A DNA stretch of 64,000 bases from a virus, in the IMG/VR virus record IMGVR_UViG_3300020445_001256, positions 23,448-87,447 of that record. One strand, 5' to 3'. The translations under genes were made by a program, and so were the position numbers. Positions 19,903-31,600 of the stretch are shown here, piece after piece. Under the pieces are notes generated by a model that had not been told where the DNA came from, ran no database searches, and saw only the letters and a program-made list of their open reading frames with translations. Each line of letters starts with the position of its first letter. Position 1 is the first letter of the stretch.

Positions 19903-20184
19903 ATGTATAAGGCACTGCCCGATGGATTATTCATCAATGAAAGTTCTATTGCTGGTCAAGGTATCTTTACCCGTGTAGCAATAGATGTTGGCACTGAACT
20001 TGGTATGTCTCATCTTATTATTGATAATGAGATTATTAGGACACCGTTAGGAGGGTTTATTAACCATTCTGACCATCCAAATTGTGAAAAATATCTGATA
20101 GATAATCGATATTATGTGCGAGTGATTAGACCAGTTGTTCCAATGGAAGAATTGTTTCTTAAGTACACATTTTATACTGTTTAA
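19903..20184 (+). CDS. SET-domain protein (putative protein-lysine methyltransferase)
   Basis: The 93-aa protein (ATG 19903; GTG 19900 also possible) is a minimal SET domain. GQGIFTRVAIDVGTEL is the N-terminal SET strand, GGFINHSDHPNCEKY carries the hallmark NHS-x3-PNC (residues 54-61), and the end VVPMEELFLKYTFY matches the 'GEEL...Y' closing motif with Tyr. SET enzymes methylate lysines using AdoMet. No pre- or post-SET regions are present. It sits immediately before gp25, so a structural-protein or host target is possible. A box ACTAAATA (19870-19877) and TATAAT (19888-19893) upstream may form a promoter. Confidence 0.82.
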   Translation: MYKALPDGLFINESSIAGQGIFTRVAIDVGTELGMSHLIIDNEIIRTPLGGFINHSDHPNCEKYLIDNRYYVRVIRPVVPMEELFLKYTFYTV

Positions 20185-20603
20185 TGGCATTAAAAGAAGT
20201 TTCTGGTAAGAAAGTAAACTTATCCCGTGCATTTAAAGATATTGCATTTGGGTTAAAACGTAATAGTATTACGAAGGATAGTGGTGTCGTTAAGAATGAG
20301 AATGCTATTAAACAAGCAATAAGGTGTTTAGTTCTTACACAAAAGGGAGAAAGATTGTTTCAACCCGATATTGGGTGTGCAGTATTTGAACTCTTGTTTG
20401 AACCCTTAGATCTTATGACTGCTGATGCAGTTAGAGATGAGATAATAAATACTCTTAATCAGTATGAGCCTAGAATTAGTCTAATCGATGTTACTGTTAA
20501 CGTATCAGAAGTCTATAGTAGATTTGATGTTACTGTAGAATATCGCATAGTTGGACAACCTATCGTTGAATCTGTCGATTTCGTATTAAAGAGACCTGAA
20601 TAA
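20184..20603 (+). CDS. 25: baseplate wedge protein gp25
   Basis: The 139-aa protein matches the GPW/gp25 family. The segments NENAIKQAIRCLVLTQKGER, LFQPDIGCAVFELLFEP and DEIINTLNQYEPRI correspond to the conserved core, and the length is close to T4 gp25 (about 132 aa). In T4 gp25 sits in the wedge and nucleates the sheath. It overlaps the SET gene and gene 6 by 1 nt each. Confidence 0.93.
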   Translation: MALKEVSGKKVNLSRAFKDIAFGLKRNSITKDSGVVKNENAIKQAIRCLVLTQKGERLFQPDIGCAVFELLFEPLDLMTADAVRDEIINTLNQYEPRISLIDVTVNVSEVYSRFDVTVEYRIVGQPIVESVDFVLKRPE

Positions 20604-22603
20604 TGCAACCGAATAATCTTACAGCATTAGATTTTACCGATGTTAAAGCATCTATTAAGTCCTATTTGAGGACTCGTGAAGAGTTTACTGATTATGACTT
20701 CGATGGAGCAGCATTATCGTATCTAATCGATGTATTAGCGTATAATACCTATTATACGTCATTTAATGCTAATATGTCATTAAATGAAGCGTTTTTACCT
20801 TCTGCTACAGTTAGAGACAATATTGTAAATATTGCAAAATTACTAAATTATGTTCCACGTTCTATTATTGCATCCCAAGCAACTATAAATTTAGACGTTC
20901 AAACAACGCAAACAAGTAATTCATATCCAAGTACTATTACCCTTGCTAAAGGACCAGTAGTATCTGGTGGTAAGTATTTCTTCAATGTCGTTGCACCTAC
21001 TACTGCATCTGTTGATTCTGTTACAGGAAAGGCGACTTTAAGTGATCTTGTAGTTAGACAAGGATCTATAGTTTCATTTTCTTATATTGTTAATACTTTC
21101 CAACAACAGACTTATGTAATCCCTTCTCCTAACTGCGATATTAGCACTTTAAGTATTAGGGTAAAAGCAAACGAATCTTCAACAACATCTGATTTATACA
21201 ATAGAGTAGACACAGTAACTAATCTTACCGCTACTTCAAGGATATTCTTCCTCTCTGAGGGTGAAGATATGCGTTATGAGGTTAAATTTGGTGATGATAG
21301 TATAGGTCGTGCTTTAAAAGATGGAGAAGTTGTTACTCTTGAGTACCTAGTTACGGATGGTGCTGAAGCAAATGACATCAATAGACTCTCATTTATTGGT
21401 CAAATTAGCGATTCTTTAGGAGGATCTTACACTGCATCCGATACTACGCTCACAATTGTCAATAAATCTCAATTAGGAGCCGCAGCTGAGTCGGTTGAAT
21501 CTATTAAATACAATGCTCCACGGTATTATTCTTCTCAATATAGAGCAGTTACCGCACAAGATTACGCTTTAATTACTAAAAAGGTATATGATAACGCAGA
21601 TTCTGTAGTTGCATATGGTGGAGATTCATTGAATCCTCCAATTTACGGAAAAGTATACATTGCTATCAGAACTAAAACAGGATCATTACTCAATGATCAG
21701 ACTAAAAAGACTATTGCTGCTTCACTTAGGAACTATGCAATGGCATCTATTGACCCTGTAGTCATTGATCCAGAGAATATTTTCATATATCCTAAAGTTT
21801 TTGTTTCATATGATACAGGATGCGGATCTGATACATCAACAATTAAGACTAATGTGTCAAATGCTATTACTGATTGGGCTAGTCAAACACAAATAAACAA
21901 TTTTAATTCTACCTTTAGATCACAGGAGTTTGAAAAAGCGGTTACATTGGCAGACAAATGTGTAACTGACGTTTCACTTCAGACAACTATTCTAAGGTAC
22001 ATTAATCCAATTACCAACTCAACCAACACATATACCATTTCTACTGGTTCAGCACTCTATAACAGTGCTCCTAGTTCGACTGATGTTACATCTACAACTA
22101 CAACAAAAGAACCAATCTTGTTATCTGGATCGTTTAGAACTTCTGACAGACCAGGTATTGATCAACAATTTGAAGATGATGGTTTTGGTAAGTTAAAAAC
22201 CTTCTATAATACTGGAACTAGAAAGGTTTACACTAACACTAGTGCGGGTACAGTAAATTATGACACTGGAACAATTGCTTTTGGACCAGTTAATATAATT
22301 GGATCTGGATCTAACGTATCAACAACTGCAGTTACAATCACTGATTCCACTACTGGTGTTGGTAGTGTTAGTGATGCATCGTTGCTTCCTACTGGATTAC
22401 AGATTCCTGTTCAGTTTATTCCTGCGAACTCTAGTAGCATTCCTGCTTCTACACCAGGAACTATTATTAATATCGTTTTACCAGAAATAACAGTCGCTGC
22501 AATTGGAACGACTCCACCTCCTACTATCCCACTAAATAGTTTGACACCAACAATCTTTGATCAAACACCATCAACGGTTGCAGTCACATCCAGTTCATCA
22601 TAA
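20603..22603 (+). CDS. 6: baseplate wedge protein gp6
   Basis: The 666-aa protein is near the length of T4 gp6. It starts NLTALDFTDVKASIKSYL and contains YDFDGAALSYLIDVLAYNT and SLNEAFLPSATVRDNI, the J-like/gp6 N-terminal signature. FGDDSIGRALKDGEVVTLEY and ESIKYNAPRYYSSQYRAVTA are also typical of gp6/gpJ baseplate proteins. gp6 forms the inner ring of wedges with gp25 and gp53 in T4. The last 150 residues are Ser/Thr/Pro-rich, ending in SSSS. It lies 12 nt before the giant gene. Confidence 0.93.
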   Translation: MQPNNLTALDFTDVKASIKSYLRTREEFTDYDFDGAALSYLIDVLAYNTYYTSFNANMSLNEAFLPSATVRDNIVNIAKLLNYVPRSIIASQATINLDVQTTQTSNSYPSTITLAKGPVVSGGKYFFNVVAPTTASVDSVTGKATLSDLVVRQGSIVSFSYIVNTFQQQTYVIPSPNCDISTLSIRVKANESSTTSDLYNRVDTVTNLTATSRIFFLSEGEDMRYEVKFGDDSIGRALKDGEVVTLEYLVTDGAEANDINRLSFIGQISDSLGGSYTASDTTLTIVNKSQLGAAAESVESIKYNAPRYYSSQYRAVTAQDYALITKKVYDNADSVVAYGGDSLNPPIYGKVYIAIRTKTGSLLNDQTKKTIAASLRNYAMASIDPVVIDPENIFIYPKVFVSYDTGCGSDTSTIKTNVSNAITDWASQTQINNFNSTFRSQEFEKAVTLADKCVTDVSLQTTILRYINPITNSTNTYTISTGSALYNSAPSSTDVTSTTTTKEPILLSGSFRTSDRPGIDQQFEDDGFGKLKTFYNTGTRKVYTNTSAGTVNYDTGTIAFGPVNIIGSGSNVSTTAVTITDSTTGVGSVSDASLLPTGLQIPVQFIPANSSSIPASTPGTIINIVLPEITVAAIGTTPPPTIPLNSLTPTIFDQTPSTVAVTSSSS

Positions 22604-22615
22604 TTAGAGCATTAG

Positions 22616-25600
22616 ATGACAAGTATCAATAAGGTTTCACAGGCAGTCAATAGACAGACTCCCGAATTTGTAGAGCAGGATTATCCTCTCTTTAATAAGT
22701 TTCTTGAGTATTATTATCAATCTCAGGAAAAAACAGGTCTAGGACAGAATATTCTTAATAACTTCCTTGGTTATTTGGATATTGATAAACTAGACATTAG
22801 CATTCTGGATGGTGCAACGAAGGTAGTAGAATCAATAAGTGCGACAGACGATATAATAATTGTAGAGAGTGTTGATCAATTTCTTGAGAACGATGGTTCT
22901 GTTCTCATAGGTGATGAAGTAATTTACTATGAAAAAGCACAAGCTGGACCCAATATTGCTCTAAGTCCAGGTGTTTCTTATGATCAGGTTAAATTAAAGT
23001 GGATTAACCTTGCAAGTCCATTAATGAGTTTTGATGGGTCTAGACAATCTTTCCCATTAACATCTCAAGATAATCCTATTGCTCCACCTTCTGTGCAGCA
23101 TTTGATTGTTAGTAATTACGGTAAGGTTTTAATTCCTGGTACAGACTATAGTGTCGAAGGAACAAATATAATATTCACTACTGCTCCTAGAACTAGAATA
23201 CCTGCTGATGATGCGTCATCAACTTATATTACTTACTTAAACGGTTTTAATGAGAATACGATTGTTGCTTTAGACAATCTTTCTGGTAGTTTTGGTGAAA
23301 GTAAGAGACAATTTACTATTACTAGATCTGGTGCAAGATATGAACCTATTGCTGATGAATATGTTCTTGCAATTTATGATAATCGTCTATTAACTCCAAA
23401 AGTAGACTTTTTCATCGATGGTGATCAATTTATCTTCTTAACAGCACCATTAAACGGTAGATTCCTTTCATTATTCTCTATTGAAGCACCTATTCCTTCT
23501 TTTGGTGCTGGTGCTGTAGGTTATGCACGTATTAGTGATACTGGAACTCTAACTGGTATTTCTATTAGTAAAAATGGTACTGGATATAAGTCTGAGTATC
23601 CTCCAAAGATTTCTATTAATACTGAGAATGGTAGCGGTGCTTCTGCTTCTGCTTTAGTTAATGGTCTTAAGAGTATTGCACTATTAGAAGGTGGTCAGGG
23701 ATATAGTAGCACTAATCCACCTGTAGTTCAAGTTCAAGCACCTACTGCTGTAGGAGCAACTGCAGCAACTGTTTCTGCGACTGTTACTAATGGTGCTGTC
23801 AGTGCTCTTACAATCACTAATTCTGGTTCTGGATATACATTCACACCTAGAATCACTTTCAGGCAACCAGGAGGTGCTGTACTAGGCACTCCAACCGTTG
23901 TTAATGGACAGATTACTGCAGTAAGTATTACTAGTTCTGGTTTTGGATATACAACTGTTCCAACAGTCTATATTGATGAACCAACTGGTACAAATCCAAT
24001 TAAAGCAGCGTTCCAAGCAGTTTTAAGTAGTGATGGTGAAATTACATCCATTAACATTTTAAATGCTGGTCAAGGGTATACATCTACTCCTAGAATGGCA
24101 GTTATTGACCCAGTAGGTGCTCAAGTTCTTGAAACTACTGTTGATAATCAAGGTAGAGTAACAAATATTGAACTTTTAAGTGGTGGTGTAGGTTATAGTG
24201 ATGTTCCTTCTGTTTATATCGTAGATAACAGAACTGATGCTACTGGTGCATATGCTGGTGGAACTGGTGCTATAGCAACTGCATCAATCTTCAATGGTCA
24301 GATTACAGATATTAATATTAGTGCTTTTGGTGGAGGATACAGTCAATCTGCTCCTCCCGTGGTTGTTATTCAAGCACCTCCTGCTGCTGAAGCATCTGCG
24401 GAGATTGGTTTAAATGAAGTTACTGGTTTTACAGTAAATCAAGCTGGTAGCGGATATCAGAAGGCACAATTGACTGGATGTGCTCGTGCTGCGTCTTCTA
24501 TTACTTCTTATACGGAAAGTGGTAACGCAATATTTACAAATAATACTATTGCATCTGCACATGCGGTAGATGAACCAATTAAGTGCTTAGATGCGTTATT
24601 TGTTAAGAGATTACTTGACAAGTACACAGAACAGTATTTACCAGATGTTCCTACATTAGATTACTCTAAAATTGATGTTAGAACAGCAATTAAGACAATT
24701 AAGGACTTTTATAGTTCTAAAGGAACATCATATAGTATTGGATATCTCTTTAAACTACTTTATGGTGAGACAGTTAGTATATCTTATCCTAAAGATCAGA
24801 TAATCAAACCATCTGCTGCAACATGGTCTATTGACACTATTTTGCGTGCTACTTTAGTTAGTGGTGATCCTACAGATATTCAAGACGGTCTTTTAACCCA
24901 AGAAGCGGATATTGCTGACCTTAATGTTAAAGAAGCAAGTGCTCTTGTAGAAAATTATATTTCAATTAGAACATCACAAGTTACCATATATGAATTAGTT
25001 CTTTCCGAAGAAACTATTGCGGGAACCTTTATTGTTCCTTATAAGACAAAATTAGCAGAACCGCTTAATAAAACTGAATCTATTATTACTGTTGACTCTA
25101 CAATTGGTTGGCCTGAAAGAAACGGTGAATTTATTATTGGTAGTTCAACTGATACTAGAGAAATTGTTCAATATAAGGAAAAATCATTAAACCAGTTCAT
25201 TGAGTGTACTAGATCAGTAAATGGTGTAGTTGAGGACTGGGATTCTGCTACAGAGGTAAAATCTAACTTTAATGTTTACATTAATAAGGGAACTCCTCAA
25301 GAAGTGGTGATGAATATTGTTGGTATCGTTGATGCTCAACAAACAACTCTTACTGATACTGGATCTTACTACTTACCTGGTGATAAATTAACAGTTTCTA
25401 AGTTAGGTGGAACAGGAACTACTCCTGAACTTACAACTTGGTTGTATAACGTTAAAAAATTAATCGAAGTTACTTCTGTAGCATTTGGTGGTATTAATAA
25501 CCAATCCGCGACTATTACTTGTAAGAATGATCACGGTCTTTTGGTAGGAGATCAGGTAACCATCTATGGTGCTAACCCAATCCTTTATAATGGAACATTT

Positions 25601-28600
25601 CTTGTAACATCTAGAGATAGTGATACTGTTTTCCAATATGCATTACCTCAACCTGCTACTGTTATCCCACAGGGTAATATTCTGGTATCTATTGACCTTA
25701 ACAAAGGTAAATCTACTAGTACTGCAATAAACAATGCTATTAGTCCTTATACGACTAACGTTCAGAACTCATTCTTTAACGACAATTACGTTTATCTTGC
25801 TTCTACTGGTATTCCAAACTATAATATTGGACCTTTCCCAGGATCAGCACTTCTTCCTGGTAACCAAAGAAAATTAACAAGATTCCCTAAAATACCTACT
25901 ACAATTTCTACAAAGGACTTAATTGGTGCTGGTCCAATTGGAACTTGGGTAAATGGTGTTTCTGTATGGTCTTATAAGTCAAGTTTAACTAAGACATTTG
26001 GTGCTATAACAAGTATTGGCATTACAAATGCTGGTTCAGGTTATGATGCTGCTTCTCCTCCTGCTATTACAATTTCTGGTGGTGGAGGTTCTGGTGCTAC
26101 TGCTTCCGTAGTTGTTGACGGTGCTATCAGTGAAGTTACTGTAACTACTGGTGGATCTGATTATACATCCTCACCATTGGTCTCTATAGTCGGTGGAGGA
26201 GGGTCTGGAGCTGCTGCAACCGCTATTATTACTAAAGGTGTTGTTTCACGTATTCTAATCAATTCTGGTGGAACTGGATATACTTCACAACCTCAAATTA
26301 CTATTGTAGGTGGAGGTGGTTCTGGTGCTGCTGCTACCGCATCTGTTAGAGGTCCGATTAAAACTATTAACGTTGCTTCTGGTGGTTCCGCATACACATC
26401 TAAACCTAGTGTTACTTTAAGTTCTGGTTCTGGTGCTGTTGCACAAGCAATTGTACAGAATGGACGTATTATATCAATTGCTATTATATCTGCTGGATCT
26501 GGATATACTACTGCTCCTGAAATTACTATTCAAGGTGATGGTTTTGGTGCAGTTGCTAGAGCAACTATTGACGTTGATGGAGAAAATGCTGGTAGAGTTA
26601 CTAATATTGAGATTATTAACCGAGGTATTGGATATCTTCAAGGAACTACTATTATTAATCTAGATTCAGTTGGATCTTCTGCATTATTCAGTGCAAATGT
26701 ATTTGAGTGGACTTATAACTTACAATCAACCGCAACTTTAGACTCTGCAAAGGGTGGTGTATTTGAAGGATATAATAATCAGTATGGTGGTGAATATGCC
26801 CACCTTTCTAACCCACAAACACTAAGATATATCTTAGGTGATAACCTTTATGAGTCAAACACTGGTACAATCCTAGAAAAAGAGGATTCTGTTGTTCACT
26901 CACCTATTATTGGTTGGGCATTTGATGGTAACCCAATTTATGGTCCTTATGGATATTCTGATCCAACTGACCAAGGTTCTGTAATAACTAGATTGAGTAC
27001 TTCATACAGGGTTAAACCTGCTCTTATATATGATGCTGCAACTAATCCATACCCAGTTAGAACTGATGGACCTTTACTTACGGATACAGATAGTAATGGA
27101 ACTCTATTGTATCCATATGGTTCTTTCGTTGAAGACTACGAATATGTTTTTGGACTAGGGGATCTAGACCAATATAATGGTCGTTTTTGTAAAACACCTG
27201 ATTATCCAACTGGTAGATATTGCTATTTTGTTACTATTGACAATACTACTGCTGGTAATCCTGAATTCCCATATGTTTTAGGACCAAGTTTCAACTCTGT
27301 TGTAGATAAGTGGAATTTAAGCACTTCTGCTGTTCAGCAGAACATTCCTACTGGTGTTGTCCGTTATAGAGACCCATATGAGAATGTTGACATTGATGTA
27401 TCAAGAGCACCTAATGTTTCTACAAATGCTCTTACAACTGAATCTGGAGATATAATCTTATTTGAAGTAGAAGATGAAGATAGAAGTGGTGTAATAGATC
27501 AGATAGAAACTGATGATCCAGATCAAATGTTTGAAGAATCACCTTTACAGTTATTTGATTACTTCCCTAAAGTAACATTTGACTCTAAAGTTGATATTGA
27601 AGTAGAAACTATCACTAAATTTGAAGATGCTTCTGTAAATGGATTTACTATTGAAAACCCAGGTATTAACTATCAGGTTAATGACCGTTTAGAATTTGAT
27701 AATACTGGTACTGATGGTACTGGTGTTTCTGCTCGTGTTTCTAGAATTAAGGGTGAAGCAGTTGAAAGTTATAGTTTTGAAAACATTAGTGGAGAGAATT
27801 TTGGTGTTTTAAAGACTACAGAACCTCATAACCTAGTAATTGGTGATAGTGTCTTTGTGACATATAATCCAATAATGAATAATACGAACAAGACCTTTAC
27901 TGTTCGTCAATTCAAAGGTATTGAAGAAATTGTTATTAATCAGACTGGTTCTGGTTATAATTCTGATATTCCTCCAACAATTACTATTGATAGTGCTACT
28001 GGAAGTGGTGGAGAATTACAAGCAGTTGTAACTTCTGTTGGAGCAATCGAGACTGTTAATATTATTAATTCAGGTTCTGGATACACAACTAATCCTCGTG
28101 TTATTCTTTCACATCCACAGGTGTTTAAGAAAGCAGATTACTATGTTTCTAAGATTGATAATAACAACTATGTTAAAGTAAATGACGTTGTTATTAATGA
28201 AAATAAAGAAATCTTTATTTGTGGTAAAACAAAGGATACTAATGGTAACGAAATTGGTTTTGTTTCTAAATTATCTGCAACTGGTGTTAAAGAATGGGAG
28301 AAAAATTTAGAACTTACTGGTGGTGGACAATATTGTGAATTCCAAAAACTTTATGTTGATGGAAATGATGTTTGGGTTGTTGGTAACAATAGACCAAATA
28401 GTAATCTTTTAGATTCATATAACCCAGATATTATTCTAGCCAAGTACACTCAAGCATCAAATGGTCTTAGTGCAACACTAGGATTCCAGAAAGGATATGC
28501 TGGTATTTCTGGTTCTACTCGTTCTGATAGTGTAACTGCAATTACTAAACTTTCTGATACTAGATTTGTTATAGGTGGTTATACAAATACAAACTCAACT

Positions 28601-31600
28601 AATCCTTTTGATGCATATATTGCTCTTATTGATACAACAGGTAATTTTGCACTTAAGAGAAAGGTTGCAGGTACTACTACTTCAGAAAAAATTACTGGAT
28701 TAGTTGTTAATGCTGGTAATGTTTATTTCTCTGTAGAGAGTGCTGCAAGTCCTAATGCTACTGCTATTGATCTTGGATTAGGTAAAGCAACAATTGGTAC
28801 TAGTGCAATTACTATTGATTATGTTAAAACATATTCAAATACTTCATATTCATTCTTAGATTCTAGTATTTGTATTGATGAATTTAATGAAATTTATTTA
28901 ACTGCAACTTGCAGACTTAAGGCAAATAATACAACAAAGAATAGTTTCTGGGTTGGTAAAACAGATATTGATGGTAATCTTATTTGGAACTATAGGTATC
29001 AGATACCTAATGAAAGTGGCACAGAATATGCAATTCAAGCAGTAAGTAAGACTGCAATTGATGTTTTTGGTGATCTTAACGTTGGTGTTACTTTAACAAG
29101 TGGAATTAACGGTCTTAAGACTGCAAGATCCTTTAAGATTGGTTATAGTGGTAATCTTAAGGAACATTCATCTAATCTCTTCAATCTTAATAATGTTGAA
29201 GGTGTTACTATTAATTCGTTAGATGTTGATAATTCTGGTGATGTTCATCTATATGGTCAATCTTCTTGGAATAGAAATGAATTCTTATTACCATTCACAG
29301 GTGGAGCAACAACAGATACAACTGGTCATTATACTCCAACTATAGTAACTACAGGAGGTTCATTAAGTTATGAAAATACTGTCCAAGGTGGATATGCAAA
29401 AATACTCGGATCTCAACTTGCAAGTCCAACTGTCTGGGAAAATGCTTACATTAAGTTCCCAGCTGCGGATCTTGGGACTAAACTTGCTGACGATTGGACT
29501 ATAGAATTCTTCCTTTATAGGGATAGTTCAAATAGTAATGTATTCAGTCAAAATGAAGAAACTCTAATTTCTATTGGTGATGCAACAGTCACAACTGGTG
29601 GTCTTTGGTTATACTTTGAAATTAGTACTGGTAAGATTGGATTAGCAGTTACTAATAATACTACTGCTTTAAATGCTGGAAGTGCTCAACTTAGCACAGC
29701 AACCACAATATATGCTACTAATACTTGGCAAACTATTGGATTAAAGAAAGAAGGAAATATATTTACTGTTTATAGTAATGGTATTCAAGTAATTCAATCT
29801 ACAGTTCCTGATACTTCATTAGGTAGTAAAGATTTAGTTATTGGTAATATTTCTGGTAGAAGTGGAACTCTTAATAACTGGCGTTCAAATGAACAGGGTC
29901 AATACCATGTTGATAACTTACGTTTGAGAAACAGAGCAGTTACACCAACTGTTCCTAGTGATATTGGTGTTTTACCTCTTGCTGGAGCATTTTCAATTGG
30001 ATATAATTGGGAAGATGATGCTTGGTTTACTACTAACTTAAACAAGTTTGATTATATTGATTACACTGGTATTGGTATTAAAGTTGATAAGAATGCTGAT
30101 GCTGCAAGAGTTGGTACTTATACAGAAAGAACTAATACTAAGTTAGGATTTATTAGAGCAGATGAAATAGGAACTACTATTACTCCTACATCACTTACTG
30201 TTGTAACAACAGGATTTGCATTAGCTGATGCTGGATTCCAAGGTTTAGACTTTGATGATGCCACTATAACAATGGCTCAAGATACTGAGACTATGACCTA
30301 TACTCAGGACGTATGGAGTTCTAGAACTGCTACTGTTCCTTCACCAGGTTCTCAGAAGTTATCTGTATCTGCTGTAGTTAAAGACAAATACTATTTCAAA
30401 GTAACTAATACTATAAAAATTGATAATGTTCAAGAACTTACTCTAAATCAGGCGTTTAATTTTACTACAGGAACAAAATTAAGACTTAATAATAATGCAG
30501 GAACCTTTGTTAATAGTGGATACATTATCAGACAGGATACTACTAATAATAAAATATATCTTGCAATTAATAATAATGCTTGGTCTAATGATCTAAACAC
30601 AGGTAACTTAGTTACAGAACAGTTTAGTGAGCAAAGCACTTATGGTATTGTTGGACCTATTCCTGCTGATGTTAATGAAATTGTAGGATATACATTTGCT
30701 CAGGTTAACAATACAACTCCTGGAACATTTGATATTGATCTTGATGATTATAATTTAAGTGGTACTGGTTATAATGCAGGTGGTGGACAAGACCTTGATA
30801 GTTATGCTAAGTTTAAACCTTATTCTGATAATGATTATTCAGTAAGAATTGATGAAGTTACTACTGGATCACCATATATCGTTGGTTCTGTTATTAATAT
30901 TACCGATAGTAATATTTCATATAATGCTGCTTATTCTACTGCACAAATTACTGGTTTAACTGCAGTTACCAAAATTACATTAGTTGCAAATCTAACTAAG
31001 ATTCTTCAAGTTAGTGCAGTATCTAATAGTGATGAAGTTTATGTAATTACTGGAACAAGTCATTACCTTTCTGCAGGTGAGATGATTTATGTTGATGGTA
31101 ACCCAACAGAGAACAGTCTTGACGAGTATGATGGTGCATTTGCTGTTAATTCTGTTGTAAGTCCATTAGAATTTACATATAAACTAAAACAGGTAGCAAC
31201 TACTTCTCCTGCTACATCAGCAGGTAGCGTTAACATATTTGTTAAATCTCCTGTATTGAAGATGTATTATGGTCACCAGTACATCTTTGACATGAGTCAT
31301 AGTTCATTACTTGGTGGTAACTTATCATTCTCTAAAGATAACCTATACAAACTTGAATATTCATTCAACTCAATTGAAAGAACTGGAACTCCTGGTGTAA
31401 GTGGAGAAGGTGTTCCTACACCTATAGTTAAGTTAAAAGTTGATGATAATATTTTAACTAACATATCATACTACTTTGATCCTTCAAGAATTGGAGCAGA
31501 TTCTCCAATTAATCCTTCTAGTTACCTAGATGTTACTAATTCTCCATATAAGGGAACATTCTCAATTAGTTCTGTTGCTGGTGCAACAATTACTCGTGGT

